From Nymphaea colorata (lineage: Eukaryota; Streptophyta; Magnoliopsida; Nymphaeales; Nymphaeaceae), in NCBI RefSeq assembly GCF_008831285.2, contig NC_045143.1, positions 7,821,503-7,885,502 of the forward strand: a DNA stretch of 64,000 nucleotides, written 5' to 3'. The notes under the pieces are model-generated. The model had not been told where the DNA came from, did no database searches, and saw only the letters and a list, made by a program, of their open reading frames with translations. The position numbers were made by a program, and so were the translations under genes. This document shows, one piece after another, positions 46,283 through 59,989 of this stretch (the first letter of the stretch is position 1; every line of letters begins with the position of its first letter).

Positions 46283-48250
46283 GGGTGGACGGAGTTGGAG
46301 GCCGACGAGGCTGCAGCTTCGCAGGAGGAGGAGTATTAAAAGGCCTTTTCGATGGAGAAATGGTCCTGGGAACCCAGATAATTACTACGTTGGAACTCTC
46401 TAGCTCAGGTCCGGGTTCAGCAGGTTGCTGTTACCCGACCCGATTCACGGGTTGGCTCTTTGGAAGTCTACGAATGAATCTGCTTTGGAGCTAACTGGAC
46501 CCGAAAGAGCAGCCTCGGTTTGGGTAAGAGATGGAGATACCCTTTTGGTGATTTAGTCGAAAAACGTGGGGGAGAATATCAGTGTCGCAGAAAGGATATT
46601 GACAGGACGTCTACCGGTGGTCAAAGTGCCAAACCTCGTGTAGCTGGAATTTGCATTTCCAAAAATGCCTCCTTCTAGTAGATCCATTTCAAAACCAGAT
46701 CGGGTGGTCCAAGATCCAACCAACCAACCCAAATGGATCTTGCTTGGACTCCTCTAATCTCTCTCGATTCAGATAGATAGAGAGACATGCTTAGGTTCAC
46801 CGGATCCACGTTTCAGTATGAACCGATCCGAACGACAGTTAGGAAGACCTCGTGCTATGGATAATAAATATGGATATGGGTCTGTGGTGCGCTTAAATCT
46901 GGTTTGATAATTTAAAAGAACATGTAGGGGCAGAACTGTAATCTGATAAAGAATGAGATCACACCTTAACGTGAGCATGACATGATCACGCCTCTTCCGT
47001 TGACTGACTAAATGGAGGGTGGAGGACCCGGAAGTCCAGTCCACGCGTTCACACGCGATATTATTAAACTATCTATTCTCCAAATGGCGCCTACTTTTAC
47101 TTTTACTATTCGAATGTAAATAAATATTAAAAAAAACGTCCGGATTTTTAAAACTGGGGAGAGCTCTCATTGTACCTCCTTTTATTTTATCTTTTGAATC
47201 ATCACACTTTTAAATTCCGACGAATATTTTTTATTTAGCTTTAATATTTGGACACCACTTTGTCGGTGATAAATATGAAGTAGAGTCATAGTCACGGATT
47301 AAAACTTAAAAAAATCACGTTCTTTGAAAAAACGTTAAACATAAATAAAATGTGTTCTTAACGTGTTTTAAATGAGTTTTTTTTTAATGTCAAACAGTTT
47401 TTTTATTCTCTATTTTTATTTGTTGTACATTTACTTATTTTTTCATGTTTGTGTTATTAGTGTTTCACTTTTTTTTTTTCGTTTATTTTTAATTTTTAAA
47501 ATTTGTTATATTTTTTTTCGTTTTCTAAAAGCTCGCAGTATCATACATGATAAAAACTTCGTCATTTAAAACTTCAAAACATTATTTGTGTGACTATCAT
47601 GTAGAAGAGATGGAAGTGTGGAAATATAGACGGCATAGTTTGTCATCTTCTTTGATTGGAAAAAATTGAACATCGACAAAAATTGAACATCTTATGTCTC
47701 CTTACAAATTATAGCAAGAAGTCCATTTCTCTTGCCTCGTGTGACAGACGCCCACCTTTAAGATCTCAGAATCTTTTCATTCGTTTCATCTTTTTAAAAG
47801 ATGCATGGCCTAATAATAAATCAAATGGCAAAAATAACGTAAATTGAACTTTTAAGCATTGGAAAGCGCTATCCTGCCATCCTAATAACTTCTCCGACCA
47901 ATGACAGCTTGCTTTCATCAAATTGCCTTGACGGCACGCAAACGCATTCCATGATTCATTTCCGTAAGAATAAAAATTTCGAACCATATACTTTACGCAT
48001 TAATAGTGCTCAATATTTTTTTAACATATCGTGTTTAATTTGCTATTACTATTGTTACTATTTACCAAGATACGCATTAGCTTGCGTTCGGGGCCACCTT
48101 ACTTTATGTCCAAGGGTTAGGAACGATAGGATACGGTCTATCGATCAACCCACTCTCAGTAGCGTGGGGCTCACGTTGACTCAGCTTTACCCTTTTTACC
48201 GTTTACTATTCTGGGCGGCACAGTAAAATGTTTTAGTGAGCATCACATAA
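46283..48250. other. Upstream region of the receptor kinase, no other gene seen
   Basis: The first few hundred bases must contain the receptor-kinase promoter on the minus strand, but I cannot point to a convincing TATA element. From about 47140 it is AT-rich with long T runs. No coding frame here carries recognisable motifs. Confidence 0.4.
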
Positions 48251-50442
48251 TGGTAGAGCTAGAGGACACTTTAAATATAAATTTTAAAATTTAAAGGACA
48301 TTCATATATATATATATATATATAATAATATAAATTTAATAGACTGATGTAGTCAATTAGCATGACTATAACTTAGCCACGAACGTCCAATCAATTGTTA
48401 GGTTCATATGATATGAGGATAAGTTTGAAGGAAGCTGGAGTGGTGGGGCAGCGATCGACGGGAAGCTGCTCATTAATGGGTTTGGAATCGTCAAAAGCAT
48501 ACGAGTCAAAGTTCACGAGTGCCGGTCGGAATCCGATCCACATTCCATCAATTACCGAATACCAACGAAGAGTTGGAAGGAGACGTGTGTTTGATGCAAG
48601 GTGGGACCTATTGTTTGACTCTTTGACTCTCAAGAGAGAGGGAGATATACATATTATATTATATTAGATTGGTGCGGTCGGAAAGTTTTGAACAGGTACA
48701 AAGCATATAGTTATTAATTTTTTTAATTGATTATGAGCTAATGACCTAAGTCTTGTGAGGCTCTCTTATATAATTAGGAATGTTAACGGATTGGATTCAG
48801 ACCAAATATACCTTTAATCATATCTGTTTTTTTAAATATTCACATATTCAGATTCGAATTTCAATAAAAAATAATATCCAAATCTGAATATGAACCTGAA
48901 ATCTGATTTTCCAATTCGATTCTGATTTTTATATTTATATCCAAATCCAAATTTGAATTTTGAAACAGATTTTGCCAATTTTCAAAATGCAATAGCGTTA
49001 AATATCTGATATTTATCTAAAAATGAATCCAATCCAAATCCGTAACTAAATTCTATCAAATAGTTATGTATATCCAAATTCAATTGAAAGCCATTTATTA
49101 AATCCAAATCCGATCTGATTTCTTAATCGAATATTTATCTTTTTTCACATCCTATGTTTTTGATCAGCTTGGTCAGATATTTGATTCAAATCGGATATAT
49201 TGGCATGCCTATATATGGCTAAATCAGAGATATCTACATTCAATCATTAATTTAAGATTCTGTAAAATGAACTTGACGGGGCATGTGCCCCCACGGAGCC
49301 CCCATCTATCCATTACTTTGGATTGATTGATGCGTGTGGAAAGTAAGATGTATGGAATCTCGTTGAAATCTCTTACTTTTTAACTGGATCTTGAAAATTT
49401 TATTTTTGTATTTTTTGATGATGAAATTGAGTTGGACCTTTTCGAGGTGCTTAAATAATGAGTGGTCTTCAATCTGTTTTTTGTACGTTAAGCGTTTGAT
49501 TGCTCATGTCTAAAATGCTCAACATTTGATAAGATCAATTCCTCCTTCCGATCTCAAGTCTAACAGTTTTTTTAATGTAGAAAAGTAAAATAAAGATTTG
49601 AAGTGTGAATGTAAGCTTTGATGTAGGAGCTCTAGTTTGATAAACCAAGGATTTTGCCGTGGATCTTTTGCTACACTGACAAACATATCCATGGATTTCA
49701 AATATGATGATTTATTGCAAAAACAGGTTGCCTTGAAGATGTTTTCCCGATTTTCCAAAATTTAGCTGGTGATTTTTTTTTTTAAAATATTGAGCTAACA
49801 TGCCAATATATTTGTCGGAGTCTGTCTGGCAAATTTTCAAAAATAAACTTAAAACGATTTGTCATAAGAAGATCACGCGTGACGTTTTGTTATCGTTAGC
49901 AAACACAACAATCTTTTCCGCGATCAAAGGGTCTATAGGTAGGGGATGCCAGTAAATATGTTTGAATTAGGTGTCAACTAATCTAGCTTCAAAATAATCG
50001 AATACGAAAGTTGGATCGTATCCGGATTTAAGAAATTACATGAGAGATCATATACAGATTTTAACGTCCATACGTTTATAAGTCAGTTCTTGGCATATTG
50101 TAATGCGAATCAGATTCAGACTTGGAAGTGAATTTAAAAAATCAGATTTAGCTTGGATTCAGATTGCAAACTCAGATTCATATTTATATATGATATAGAT
50201 TACACTTTCCTTTCAAATCCAAATCCAAATAGGTAAACATCTGAAAAAGTAGATATGGTAGGGAACAATCCAGGCCAAGTATTATTCATACTCAAATTCG
50301 AATTCGAACCCAAATATATTAATAGCTGACTTGATAAGAGGGCCGCCAAATATTGGATTTTCATACATTTTGGTTCTTGACATCGAAATTAGATTTCAGA
50401 TCCGATTCAATTTCAACTTAAAGAAATCCATTATGCTTATAG

Positions 50443-50644
50443 CCAGGGGGGGTCCGCCAAGGCAGTGGCCCCACCCTAGCTAACTAAAAAAAAAAAAAAT
50501 TTACATTAAAAAATTTGAAAAACTTTATTTGTCTAATGTATTCTGTTTTAGTTTGAACTTATCTGAATAAATTCGTTGGACTATTTTGCCCGATCAAAGG
50601 ACCGTCTCGCTCGCCCCTAAGAAAAATTCTGGCTTCACCTCTTC
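50443..50644. mobile_element. hAT-like insertion in unit I
   Basis: Sequence from GGGGGGTCCGCCAAGG to ATTCTGGCTTCACCTC is absent at the matching place of unit II (about 55755-55790), where AAATCCATCATGCTTATTG continues toward ATGACTTTATGGACC. Ends carry the GGC...GCC and TGGCTTCACCTC wording of the hAT-like repeats. The exact junctions are blurred. Confidence 0.5.
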
Positions 50645-51701
50645 ACTACCACATGACTTTATGGACCTTACTTTACCTTTGCATGTAGATAGATGTCGAC
50701 TTTAGATAAGACAAAGTCTCTTTATTCAACCCAATCCCAATCGGCCTAACTCAAGGGGCAATTAACTAAAGGAAGGAGCCAAAAGGGAGGTTGGCATGGA
50801 CCATAGCCTCACATCAATTTTTTTAACAAAAAACATTTATATCTAAATTTTAGAAAATTTCACTTGTCTTATATAAAAATTTTAAAAAATAATATTTCGG
50901 TCATTTTCAAAATTTAAAAACTTTAATTCTACTCCCCTCATAAAAAATTTCTACCTCGGCTTCCAAGTAACTAACATATATGTGACTTAAGCAAGGTCAC
51001 AAGTAAGGCATCATAACCTAAAAACCATTCGATGAACTGAGGTGAACGAAACAGACATTGTGGTGATCTTAGCAAAAGAAAGAGGGACGAGAGAGACAGA
51101 GCATACATACTTTTTGAAAAGTGCAATTATGAATCTTAAATGTGCTGAAAGTTGAAAATTTGAAGAATATCAGGGGCACGAAAAGAAATGTCCAGACTTA
51201 AGGCACATCTGCAAATTTAAAAGAATCTAAGGTGATGAGTAGCTTTAGCAATTTTTGTACATCGCCTAATCCAAGGCTTAGGACATACAAGTTAATCTAA
51301 GATGAATGTGAATTTGGATAAAAAAAAGAAACATTTGTGCGTTATTTCAACAATATTAAGAAACTTAGTTGCGTTTTTCAGTAGCCTAGCTAATTTGGGT
51401 CTATTTAAAAAAAAATAAATAAATAAAAATTAGTAAACTGGGCTAAATTAAATCTAAGCATAAAAATTAATGCTGAATGACCTTTAGTTAAAAATATTAC
51501 ATTAAACTTCCTTTATTTAAGTAAAATATACAGCATGACTTTTAGTTGCACACTGTCATGCAGACTGAGAAATTAATGGACTTTTGGTGGTAGGGACACT
51601 GTTAATGGTGGGTGGCCAGTGCAGCAATAGCAGCTTAATTGACGGTAAATCAAGCGTTTGTAATGATGTCCGGTTTCGTGAGTGGACGAGTCATCGTGAA
51701 T

Positions 51702-51834
51702 CAGGGCGGAGTCAGGGGCCCTTTGAATCTGGGTAGGGCACGCTGAATTCAAATTCAAAAAATACATAGTGTAATTAAAAAATTTTATTTTTTTGAATGT
51801 AATTTTTTTTTTCATTGCCCCTCCCCCCGCTCTG
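51702..51834. mobile_element. hAT-type MITE, 133 bp, with an empty paralogous site
   Basis: Ends CAGGGCGGAGTC and (reverse complement) CAGAGCGGGGGG. It is flanked by TCGTGAAT (51694-51701) and TTGTGAAT (51835-51842), an 8-bp target duplication with one mismatch. The duplicate unit II reads CTTCGTGAATGGTGATGG without interruption at 56356-56373, the pre-insertion state. Same family as 2422-2589. Confidence 0.88.
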
Positions 51835-53639
51835 TTGTGAATGGTGGAGGTGATGGAGTGTTGGTGCGGTGCAACCGAAAATGGCCTAGTGGCAAATCAT
51901 GGTAATGCTGGTGGCGGCCGCCGCTGTTGCATTTGGTGGAGGCTCCAATCTCTCTCCCTTTATTTATATATATATATATATATATAAGGGGCAGAGGCTG
52001 GTGGAGTTTCTGTGTGGTGAATTCATTTAATGTTGAAATTTAGGTGAACTTGGTTTAAATTATATGAGATAACTTGTAAAAAATTTGTTAATTATATATT
52101 TAATGTTTCATGAAATTTTTTTTTAACTTCACCCTTACCCCTCAGGGCCATCCAATCGGCCATATATCTTTTATTAGCCAAGGCATCACTCTTAAAGGCA
52201 GAAGGAGGCCGAACGGAATCCTGGCCTCTGCCCCTTAAAAATTGCAAATGGGCCTTTTGGGGCTCCTCCAAGCGATGTTGCATACTGAACCCACCAGCGA
52301 CAAGAAGAGAGAAGTTCCGGGACTCTTTGGCGGTTGGAGGGAAAGGGAGACAGACTCATTATTATATATATATATAGTCAAGGTTAAAAACATATGAGAT
52401 CATATTCAGAATATAGGTAAAAATTAGAGATTTAGGTTACGGATAAAAAGCAAACTCTTTAATTTTTTTTTTTGCTTAAAGTTATTTAAAATAAAATATA
52501 GACATCCTAATATACTTATAAAAGAAAACCTGCTTTGAATCAAGTTGTTTTTATGGAAAATGTTAATTTTTCAGTTATCAAAATGCTAATGCTATGAGAG
52601 TCATTCATTTTCGCTTATTATAAAAAACTATTAAAACCTAAAAAATAATCAACTTAATATATATTTTGCATCAACCTATCCTTAAAATCATATTGGTAAG
52701 GTTAAGGTTAGTTAAAAAAAAAAAGCGCACTTTAAATATCATATTTAAAAGATCTGTTTTATGTCCTTGACCTACTGCTACCAATCACTATATATACAAG
52801 GTTAAAAACATATGAGATCATATTCAGATTTTAATGTCCATACATTTATAAGTCAGTTCTTGGCATATTGTAATGCGGATCAGATTTAGATTTGGAAATG
52901 AATTTAAAAAATCAGACTTAGCTTGGATTCATATTACAAATTCAGATTTATATTAATATATGATATAGTGAACATTTCTCTTCGGAGTCCAAATTCAAAT
53001 CCAAATAAGTAAGCGTTTGAAAAGGTAGATATGGTAGAAAACAATCCATATGCAAATTTTTTAATTGCATAAGGGCAAAACTGACATTTACTTATGTATA
53101 TTTGCATGAATTTTTAACAAAGCCTATGTGTTGCACATATCGATGGGTATTGGTGGTAAGCCTGAGCATCGGCCCTGCCCGGCCCCAACACCCAAAAATC
53201 AAATTTGGGCTTGGTTCAATACCAGACATCTAAGCCCGGGCCCGACTTGATATCCGACATTTGAGCTCGTGTCTGGTCTTGTTAAAATAAAATAAAAATA
53301 TTTTTTTTAAATGTAAAATAAAAATTTTAAATATAAAATATATTTTGAATAATAAAATACATTTTCTATTGATCATACTAGACTGTTAATAGAAAAAATT
53401 AAAAAAGTAATGAGTATTTTCATAATCTAATATTAGTTTTTTCTTTTTTCTTTGTGTTCTCTCAACAATCTATTTGCATCAAATTAACAGCCCTAATTAA
53501 ATGACTAGGTAACTCCAAAAACAAAAAAGCCCTCTACTCTCAAGCTACTTGAGCTAAACATTGATTTATGGATCCAGATGATAGAGTGCCCGTGGGAGGT
53601 AATATGGAGCAATATTAATAGCAAGTGGCTACAATGGCA

Positions 53640-56600
53640 GAACTAAAAATTTCCGGCTAATGGACGCTTTAAATTTAAAATTTAAAGAACAATAGTATAT
53701 AAAAACAAAAATTAATAAAGGTTTTATATATAAATAATATATATTTATAGGCTGGTGTAGGCAACATGACTATAACTTAGCCACAAACGTCCAATCAATT
53801 GTTAGGTTCGTATGAAAAAAGCTGGCGAGTGGGGCAGCGATCGACGGCCTACTAAATCTGATGGGGGCTGAAAAGCCCTTGGATTTCATTGATGGGTTTT
53901 CAAAAGTCAAATTCGATTGGATATTTATGTATATCGAAATCAGAGCATATGTCATTTATTAAATTTCAATTCGATCCAATTTTTTAATCAAATACTATTT
54001 TTTTTTTCCTTGTCCAAGTTTTTCGGATTGGTTTAGTCAGATAAACGATTCAAATCAGTTATATTCACATCCCTATATATGATTAGACTCAGAGATATCC
54101 AAGTTGAACCGCTAATTTAAGATTTTGTAAAATGGGCTTGCTCAAAGGAACCTCCACCTGTCCATAACATTGGATTAATGAGTGTGGAATGTAAGATGTA
54201 TCGAATCTCGTTGGAGTCTCTTACTTTTTAACTGGAATATAAGTGTCTAAAAAAATTATTTTGTATTTTTTTATGATGAAATCGAGTTGTACTTTTCGAG
54301 GTGCTTGAATAATGGGTAGTCTTCAATCTGTTTTTTGTGCTTTAAGCGTTTGATTGCTCTGATCTAAAATGCTCAACATTTGATAAGAGCAATTCCTCCT
54401 TCCGACCTCAAGTCTTAACAGTTTTTTAATGCAAAAAAGTAAAATAAAGATTTCAAGAGTGAATGTTAGCTTTGATGTAGGTGCTCCAGTTTGATAAACC
54501 AAGGATTTTCAGAGGGCCTATAGGTAGGGGATGTCAGTAAATATGTTTTTTGTTAGGTGTCAACTAATCTAACTTCAAAAGAATCCAATATGAAAGTTGG
54601 GCCGCATTCGGATTTAAAAAATTATATATCCATACATATATAAGTCAGTTCTTGGCGTATTGTAATGCGAATCAGATTAGTGAATTTAAAATATCAGATT
54701 TAGCTTGGATTCAGATTACAAACTCAGATTCATATTTACATAAATGATATATATTACACTTCCCTTTCAAATCCAAATCCAAACAGGTAAACGTCGGAAA
54801 AAGTAGATATAGTAGAGAACAATCCAGGCCAAGTATTATTCATATTCAAATTCGAATACGAACCCAAATATGTTAATAGCTGACTTGATAAAAGGGCCGC
54901 CAATATTGGATTGGATCCAGATTGGATATCTAATCTAACTGTTGCAAGTAAGAAGGGCATGAAAACAGAAACTTTAAGCGATTAAGAAATTGGATGAGAT
55001 AATAAGCATATGACCAATTAAACTTTCCCTATATCCGATTTTCATACATTTTGATTATTGACATCGAAATCAGATTTCAGATCCGATTCAATTTCAACTT
55101 AAAAGTGAGGCTCATCGGATTCAATTGCAAATGTAAAGCTCAGATCCAAGTAGAGTATATACTTTGTTTCATTCACATTTGGTTACAAATTCAAAATCCA
55201 AAAACACACTGAACATTCAATAAATCTGATTTGGTAGAGGCCGGTATATCAGATCCGTATAAATTCCAATTTTAACACAATAAAAATGACCTAAAGTATC
55301 ACTTCTCATTTGGTAACGCACTTAATTCTTTTTTCGCATTTTGTTGTATAGTGACATACAATTGCAATGAGTCCTGACCTGAATCACTTTATGAGCTTCT
55401 GCAATTTGAAGTTGTGAGTGCTTTGTCGATTCGCTTTGCGACTGTGTGCTTTGCCCTATGGTTAACTTTGCGATGATTGCAAGGCAAATCGATCTTTACC
55501 AATCCTAATAGATCTCCCTTGATGCCTGCAGTCGAAAATTTTGAAAACAAAAAACCCACCAAATCAATTCATTGACATCTTCCAAGATCCCGAAAAAAGT
55601 CTAAATAATATGACATGAGCAACGACGTTGGTTTATTTTGAATGAATGAAGAGTTATATTTCAGCTGGTGGATTAGTCTGCTCCTCCCTTTGCAGTGCAT
55701 TCGTCGGTATAGATTCTCTAAGAAAGAGTATATTGTGTAAAGAAATCCATCATGCTTATTGCCACTAGATCTTAAGTCATTCACTACTATCCAATGACTT
55801 TATGGACCTTAATTTACCTCTGCATATAGACAGACGTCGACTTTAGATAAGACAAAGTCTCTTTCTACTGAAGGCCATCATCAGCTTTCACGTCAATCTC
55901 AATCCACCCAACACAACAATCATCCCTAAGGCAAGCCAAGGGTAATCAATAGCAAGGAGAGACTTGCATGGGCTTGGGTCCCTTTAACTTTTTTTTTTTT
56001 TTTTTTTTTTAAGTGTACATGTAAATTTTTAAAAATTGTATTTATTTATAATTTTTTTAAAAAATAATATTTCCAATTTAAAAACTTTAATTTGAACCCT
56101 TTTATGAAACTTTAAACCTAAGCAAAAAAATTAATGCAGAATGACCTTTAGCTTAAAAATATCACACTGAACTTCCTTTATTTAAGTAAAATATACAGCA
56201 TGACTTTTAGTTGCACTGTCATGAAGGATCAAAGTGAGAAATTAATGGACTTTTGGTTGTAGGACACCGGCATTAGTGGCCAGTGCAGCAATAGCAGCGT
56301 AATTGGCGGTAAATCAAGTGTTGGTAATGATGTCCGGTTTCTTCGGTGGACAAGTCTTCGTGAATGGTGATGGCGATGGAGTTTTGGTGCGGTGCGAGTG
56401 AAAATGGCCTACTGGTCAATCATGGTAATGCTGGTGGCGGCCGCGGCTGTTGCATTTGGTGGAGGCTCCAATCTCTCTCCCTTTATTTATATATATATGG
56501 GGCAAAGGTAGGTGGAGTTTCTGTGAGTGGAATCCACTCTTTTATAACTTAATTTAATTTTATATAACTGGTTCAATTTTACTTATCATAAAAATGCAAT

Positions 56601-57800
56601 AAAATTCAAATAATAATTGACTTAAAATATGTTTCCATCACATATTTTTCAAACCATACCCATGAGGTTAGATCACCAAAAAAAAAAAAAAAAAACACAC
56701 TTTAATAATCACATTTAAGTGGTCTGGTTTTTGTCCAATGACATAGTGATCTAAGACCTATCAATTGCTCAGACATGGACATGTTCTTTGGCACTAATTT
56801 TGTCATAGTCAGACTGTGAAAACAAGCGGGAAAAATAATAAGTAAGCCAAGCAGGAAGCTTTCGCTCTTAAAATGTGTGGAGTTGTATCACGGACGGCGC
56901 AAACATGAAGACAAAGCAGTGAACTCTTAGCCAGATATCGAGTACTCGCCGGAAGCTCACACGGCAGCACCGGGAACCTTGCATTAAATTACATGTGTCT
57001 GTAAATCTTATTTGAGTTTGGTGTCAACTAATCAAGCTTCAAAAGAATCTAATACGAAAGTTGGATGGCATTCGGATTTAAGAAATTACATATGAGATCA
57101 TATTCAGATTTTAATGTCCATACATTTATAAGTCTGTTCTTGGCATATTGTAATGCGGATCAGATTCAGATTTGGAAGTGAATTTAAAAATCAGGTGTAG
57201 CTTGAATTCGTACTAAAAATTCAGATTTATATTAATATATGATGTAGAAAACACTTCTCCTTCAAGTCCAAATCCAAATACGTAAGCATCTGAAATGGTA
57301 GATACGGTAGAAAACAATCCAGCCCAAGTATTATTCTTCTTCAAATTCGAATTGGAATCCAAACATGTGAAGATCTGACTTGATAAGGGGGCGTCAATAT
57401 TAGATTGGATCCAGATTGGATATCTAATCAAACTGCTTTAAGTAAGTTGGACATGAAAACCAAAATTTCAATCGATTAAGAAATTGGATGAGATATAAGC
57501 ATATGGCAGTTAAACTTTCCCATATTCGATTTTCATACATTTTTGGTCTTGACATCGAAATTAGATTTCAGATCCGATTCAATTTCAACTTAAAAGTGAG
57601 GTTCGGATCAGATTCGATTGCAAATGTCAAGCTCAGATCCAAGTAGAGTGTAGACTTTGTTTCAGGAAACAAATTCAAATCCGAATACATAGTGAACATT
57701 CAATAAATCAGATGTGGTAGAGGCAGGTGTATCAGATCCGTAGGATTTCCAATTTTAACATAATAAAAATCACATAAAGTGTCTCTTTTCTTTTGGTAAC
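53640..57800. repeat. Tandem-duplicated unit II
   Basis: Second copy of unit I, starting about 5.4 kb downstream by the anchor GACTATAACTTAGCC (53767) and ending with a copy of the ATTCGGAT-type repeat at about 57000-57780. It keeps sequence lost from unit I between about 55100 and 55740. A short frame opening with a hydrophobic, signal-peptide-like stretch at 56404 (MAYWSIMVMLVAAAAVAFGG) carries a stop in unit I, so I do not call it a gene. Confidence 0.72.
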
Positions 57801-58269
57801 GCACTTAAATTCTTTTGAGAATGCCTAATTGCTCACCTGACATTTTCTTAATTTTAAAATACTGGTCAAAAGTTGGGCGGAAAAAATAAAGAGTTGCTTA
57901 CTCGTAGATAGGGTCATGATTGCACTCAACCTTGTAAAAAAAAAAATGCTTTCAACAAAGAATTGGCACATATAATCATTATTTCTCCATTTTCACCACG
58001 CTAATGATTGAATCATTGACTCAAAAATTGTGTGGTGCAAACACCAAGGATTGCGATGACGAATGAATCAAACAATATATGGCAGAATTATATGTGCCAA
58101 TTCCTTGTTGATTATATGTGCTAATTACCAATATATGGGAGATAAGGACATGAGCATTGGGTAAATTAAGGTTCCTGTAGCTTAAGAAATAAAATTCAAA
58201 TCTTTTAAAACATTTTGGTTCATTTTTTTATGGTTAAAGTAAAAATTGGAAACATATTTCTCAAAACAT

Positions 58270-58293
58270 GTTTCCACCCTTCCTGGTGGAAAC
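58270..58293. repeat. Perfect 9-bp hairpin at the edge of the polypurine array
   Basis: GTTTCCACC and GGTGGAAAC are separated by six bases (CTTCCT). It sits about 40 bases before the polypurine array starts and could mark a boundary or cruciform. Function unknown. Confidence 0.6.
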
Positions 58294-58329
58294 ATATTTT
58301 TAAAATTTTTTTTGGAGCGGTTGGGCACG

Positions 58330-59833
58330 ATGCGTGGAAGGAGGGAAGAAGGGAAGGAAGTGGAGGCGGAAGAGGGGAAGAATGAAGAACGGAAGTAGGA
58401 GGGAGGGAGGAGGAAGAACGGAAGTAGGAAGGACAAAGGAGGGAGGAGGAAGAAAGGAAGGAGGAAGATGGGAGGAGGAAAGGAGAGGAGGGAGGAGGAA
58501 CGGGGAGGAGGAAGGAGAAAGGGGAAGGAGGGAGGAGGAAAGGGAAAGGAAGGATCGTGGAAGGAGGGAGGAGTGAAGGAGGCGGAGGCAAAAGAAGGAA
58601 AGGGGAGGAAAGGGGAATGAAGGATCGTGGAAGAAGGGAACGAGGAAGAAGGGAGTAGGAAAGAGGGGAAGGAGGGAGGAGGAAAGGGGAAGGAAGGATC
58701 GTGGAAGGAGGGAGGAGTGAAGGAGGCAGAGGCAGAAGAAGGAAAGGGGAAGGAGAGAGGAGGAAATGAGAATGAAGGATCGTGGAAGAAGGGAAAGAGG
58801 AAGAAGGGAATAGGAAAGAGGGGAAGAAGGGAGGAGGAAAGGGGAAGGAAGGATCGTGGAAGGAGGGAGGAGTGAAGGAGGCGGAGGCAGAAGAAGGGAA
58901 TGAGGGAGGAGGAAGAGGTGAGGAGGAAAGGGAAAGGAGGGAGGAGGAACAGGGAAGGAGGGATCGTGGAAGGAGGGAGGAGGGAAGGAGGCCGGGGAGA
59001 GGGAAGGAGGCGGAGGCGGAAGGGAAGGCCGCACTTTCCCATTTCCACCAATTCTTCTTTTTCGAGGAAAGGAGAGGAGGGAGGAGGAATGGGGAAGGAG
59101 GAAGGAGAAAGGGGAATGAGGAAGGAGGGAGGAGGAAAGGGAAAGGAAGGATCGTGGAAGGAGGGAAGAGTGAAGGAGGCAGAGGCAGAAGAAGGAAAGG
59201 GGAAGGAGAGAGGAGGAAAGGGGAAGGAAGGATCGTGGAAGAAGGGAAAGAGGAAGAAGGGAGTAGGAAAGAGGGGAAGGAGGGAGGAGGAAAGGGGAAG
59301 GAAGGATCGTGGAAGGAGGGAGGAGTGAAGGAGGCGGAGGGGAGGAGGAAAGGGAAAGGAGGGAGGAGGAACGGGGAAGGAGGGATCGTGGAAGGAGGGA
59401 GGAGGGAAGGAGGCCGGGTAGAGGGAAGGAGGTGGAGGCGGAAGGGAAGGCCGCACTTTCCCATTTCCACCAATTCTTCTTTTTGAAGGAAAAAAGAGGA
59501 GGGAGGAGGAACGGGGAAGGAGGAAGGAGGGAGGAGGAAAGGGAAAGGAAGGATCGTGGAAGGAGGGAGGAGTGAAGGAGGCGGAGGCAGAAGAAGGAAA
59601 GGGGAAGGAGAGAGGAGGAAAGGGGAAGGAAGGATCGTGGAAGAAGGGAAAGAGGAAGAAGGGAATGAGGGAGGAGGAAGAAGGGAGGAGGAAAGGGAAA
59701 GGAGGGAGGAGGAACGGGAAAGGAGGGATCGTGGAAGGAGGGAGGAGGGAAGGAGGCCGGGGAGAGGGAAGGAGGCAGAGGCGGAAGGGAAGGCCGCACT
59801 TTCCCATTTCCACCAATTCTTCTTTTTTTGTTA
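58330..59833. repeat. 1.5-kb polypurine array with higher-order repeats
   Basis: The plus strand is almost purely A/G, built from GGAAGGAGGGAGGAGGAAAG-like subunits punctuated by GGATCGTGGAAG about 13 times. A pyrimidine-containing cap (GGCCGCACTTTCCCATTTCC then ACCAATTCTTC) occurs at 59028, 59449 and 59792, defining higher-order units of about 421 and 343 bp. The long Ser/Pro/Phe-rich minus-strand frames (up to 553 codons) are by-products of the composition. Such mirror-like polypurine tracts can form triplex DNA. The right flank (TTCTAGAAATATATTTCTGG to GGCGGTCAAACACTACC|TAA) resembles a Harbinger terminus, so the array may lie inside a transposon. Confidence 0.9.
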
Positions 59834-59989
59834 TCAAACGCATAAATTTATTTTCAGAAAAATAATTTCAAATTAACAAACACAACATAGTTTTGGAAAT
59901 ATAGAATTTTATTTCTCAAAAACCAATTCTAGAAATATATTTCTGGAAACTTGTTTTCAGAACAATATTCCTGGCGGTCAAACACTACC

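Larger units (their letters stand above)
48250..53640. repeat. Tandem-duplicated unit I
   Basis: Matches unit II in order and wording: GACTATAACTTAGCC (48363), the ATTCGGAT-type repeat, CGAGGTGCTTAAATAATG (49444), GTCAGTTCTTGGCATATTG (50080), TCGACTTTAGATAAGAC (50696), ATGACCTTTAGTTAAAAAT (51477) and GGTGGCGGCCGC (51912). Unit I carries at least two extra insertions relative to unit II: 50443-50644 and 51702-51834. No gene is recognised in it. Confidence 0.75.

Noticed and set aside
43850-46494. Plus-strand ORFs of 60-140 codons across the receptor-kinase gene
   Set aside because: Antisense shadows of the GC-rich LRR and kinase exon; no motifs of their own.
58182-59843. Long minus-strand ORFs (up to 553 codons) rich in Ser, Pro, Phe and Leu, and plus-strand Glu/Gly/Arg frames
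   Set aside because: They are translations of the polypurine array; all frames stay open because A/G-only DNA rarely forms stop codons on the pyrimidine strand.
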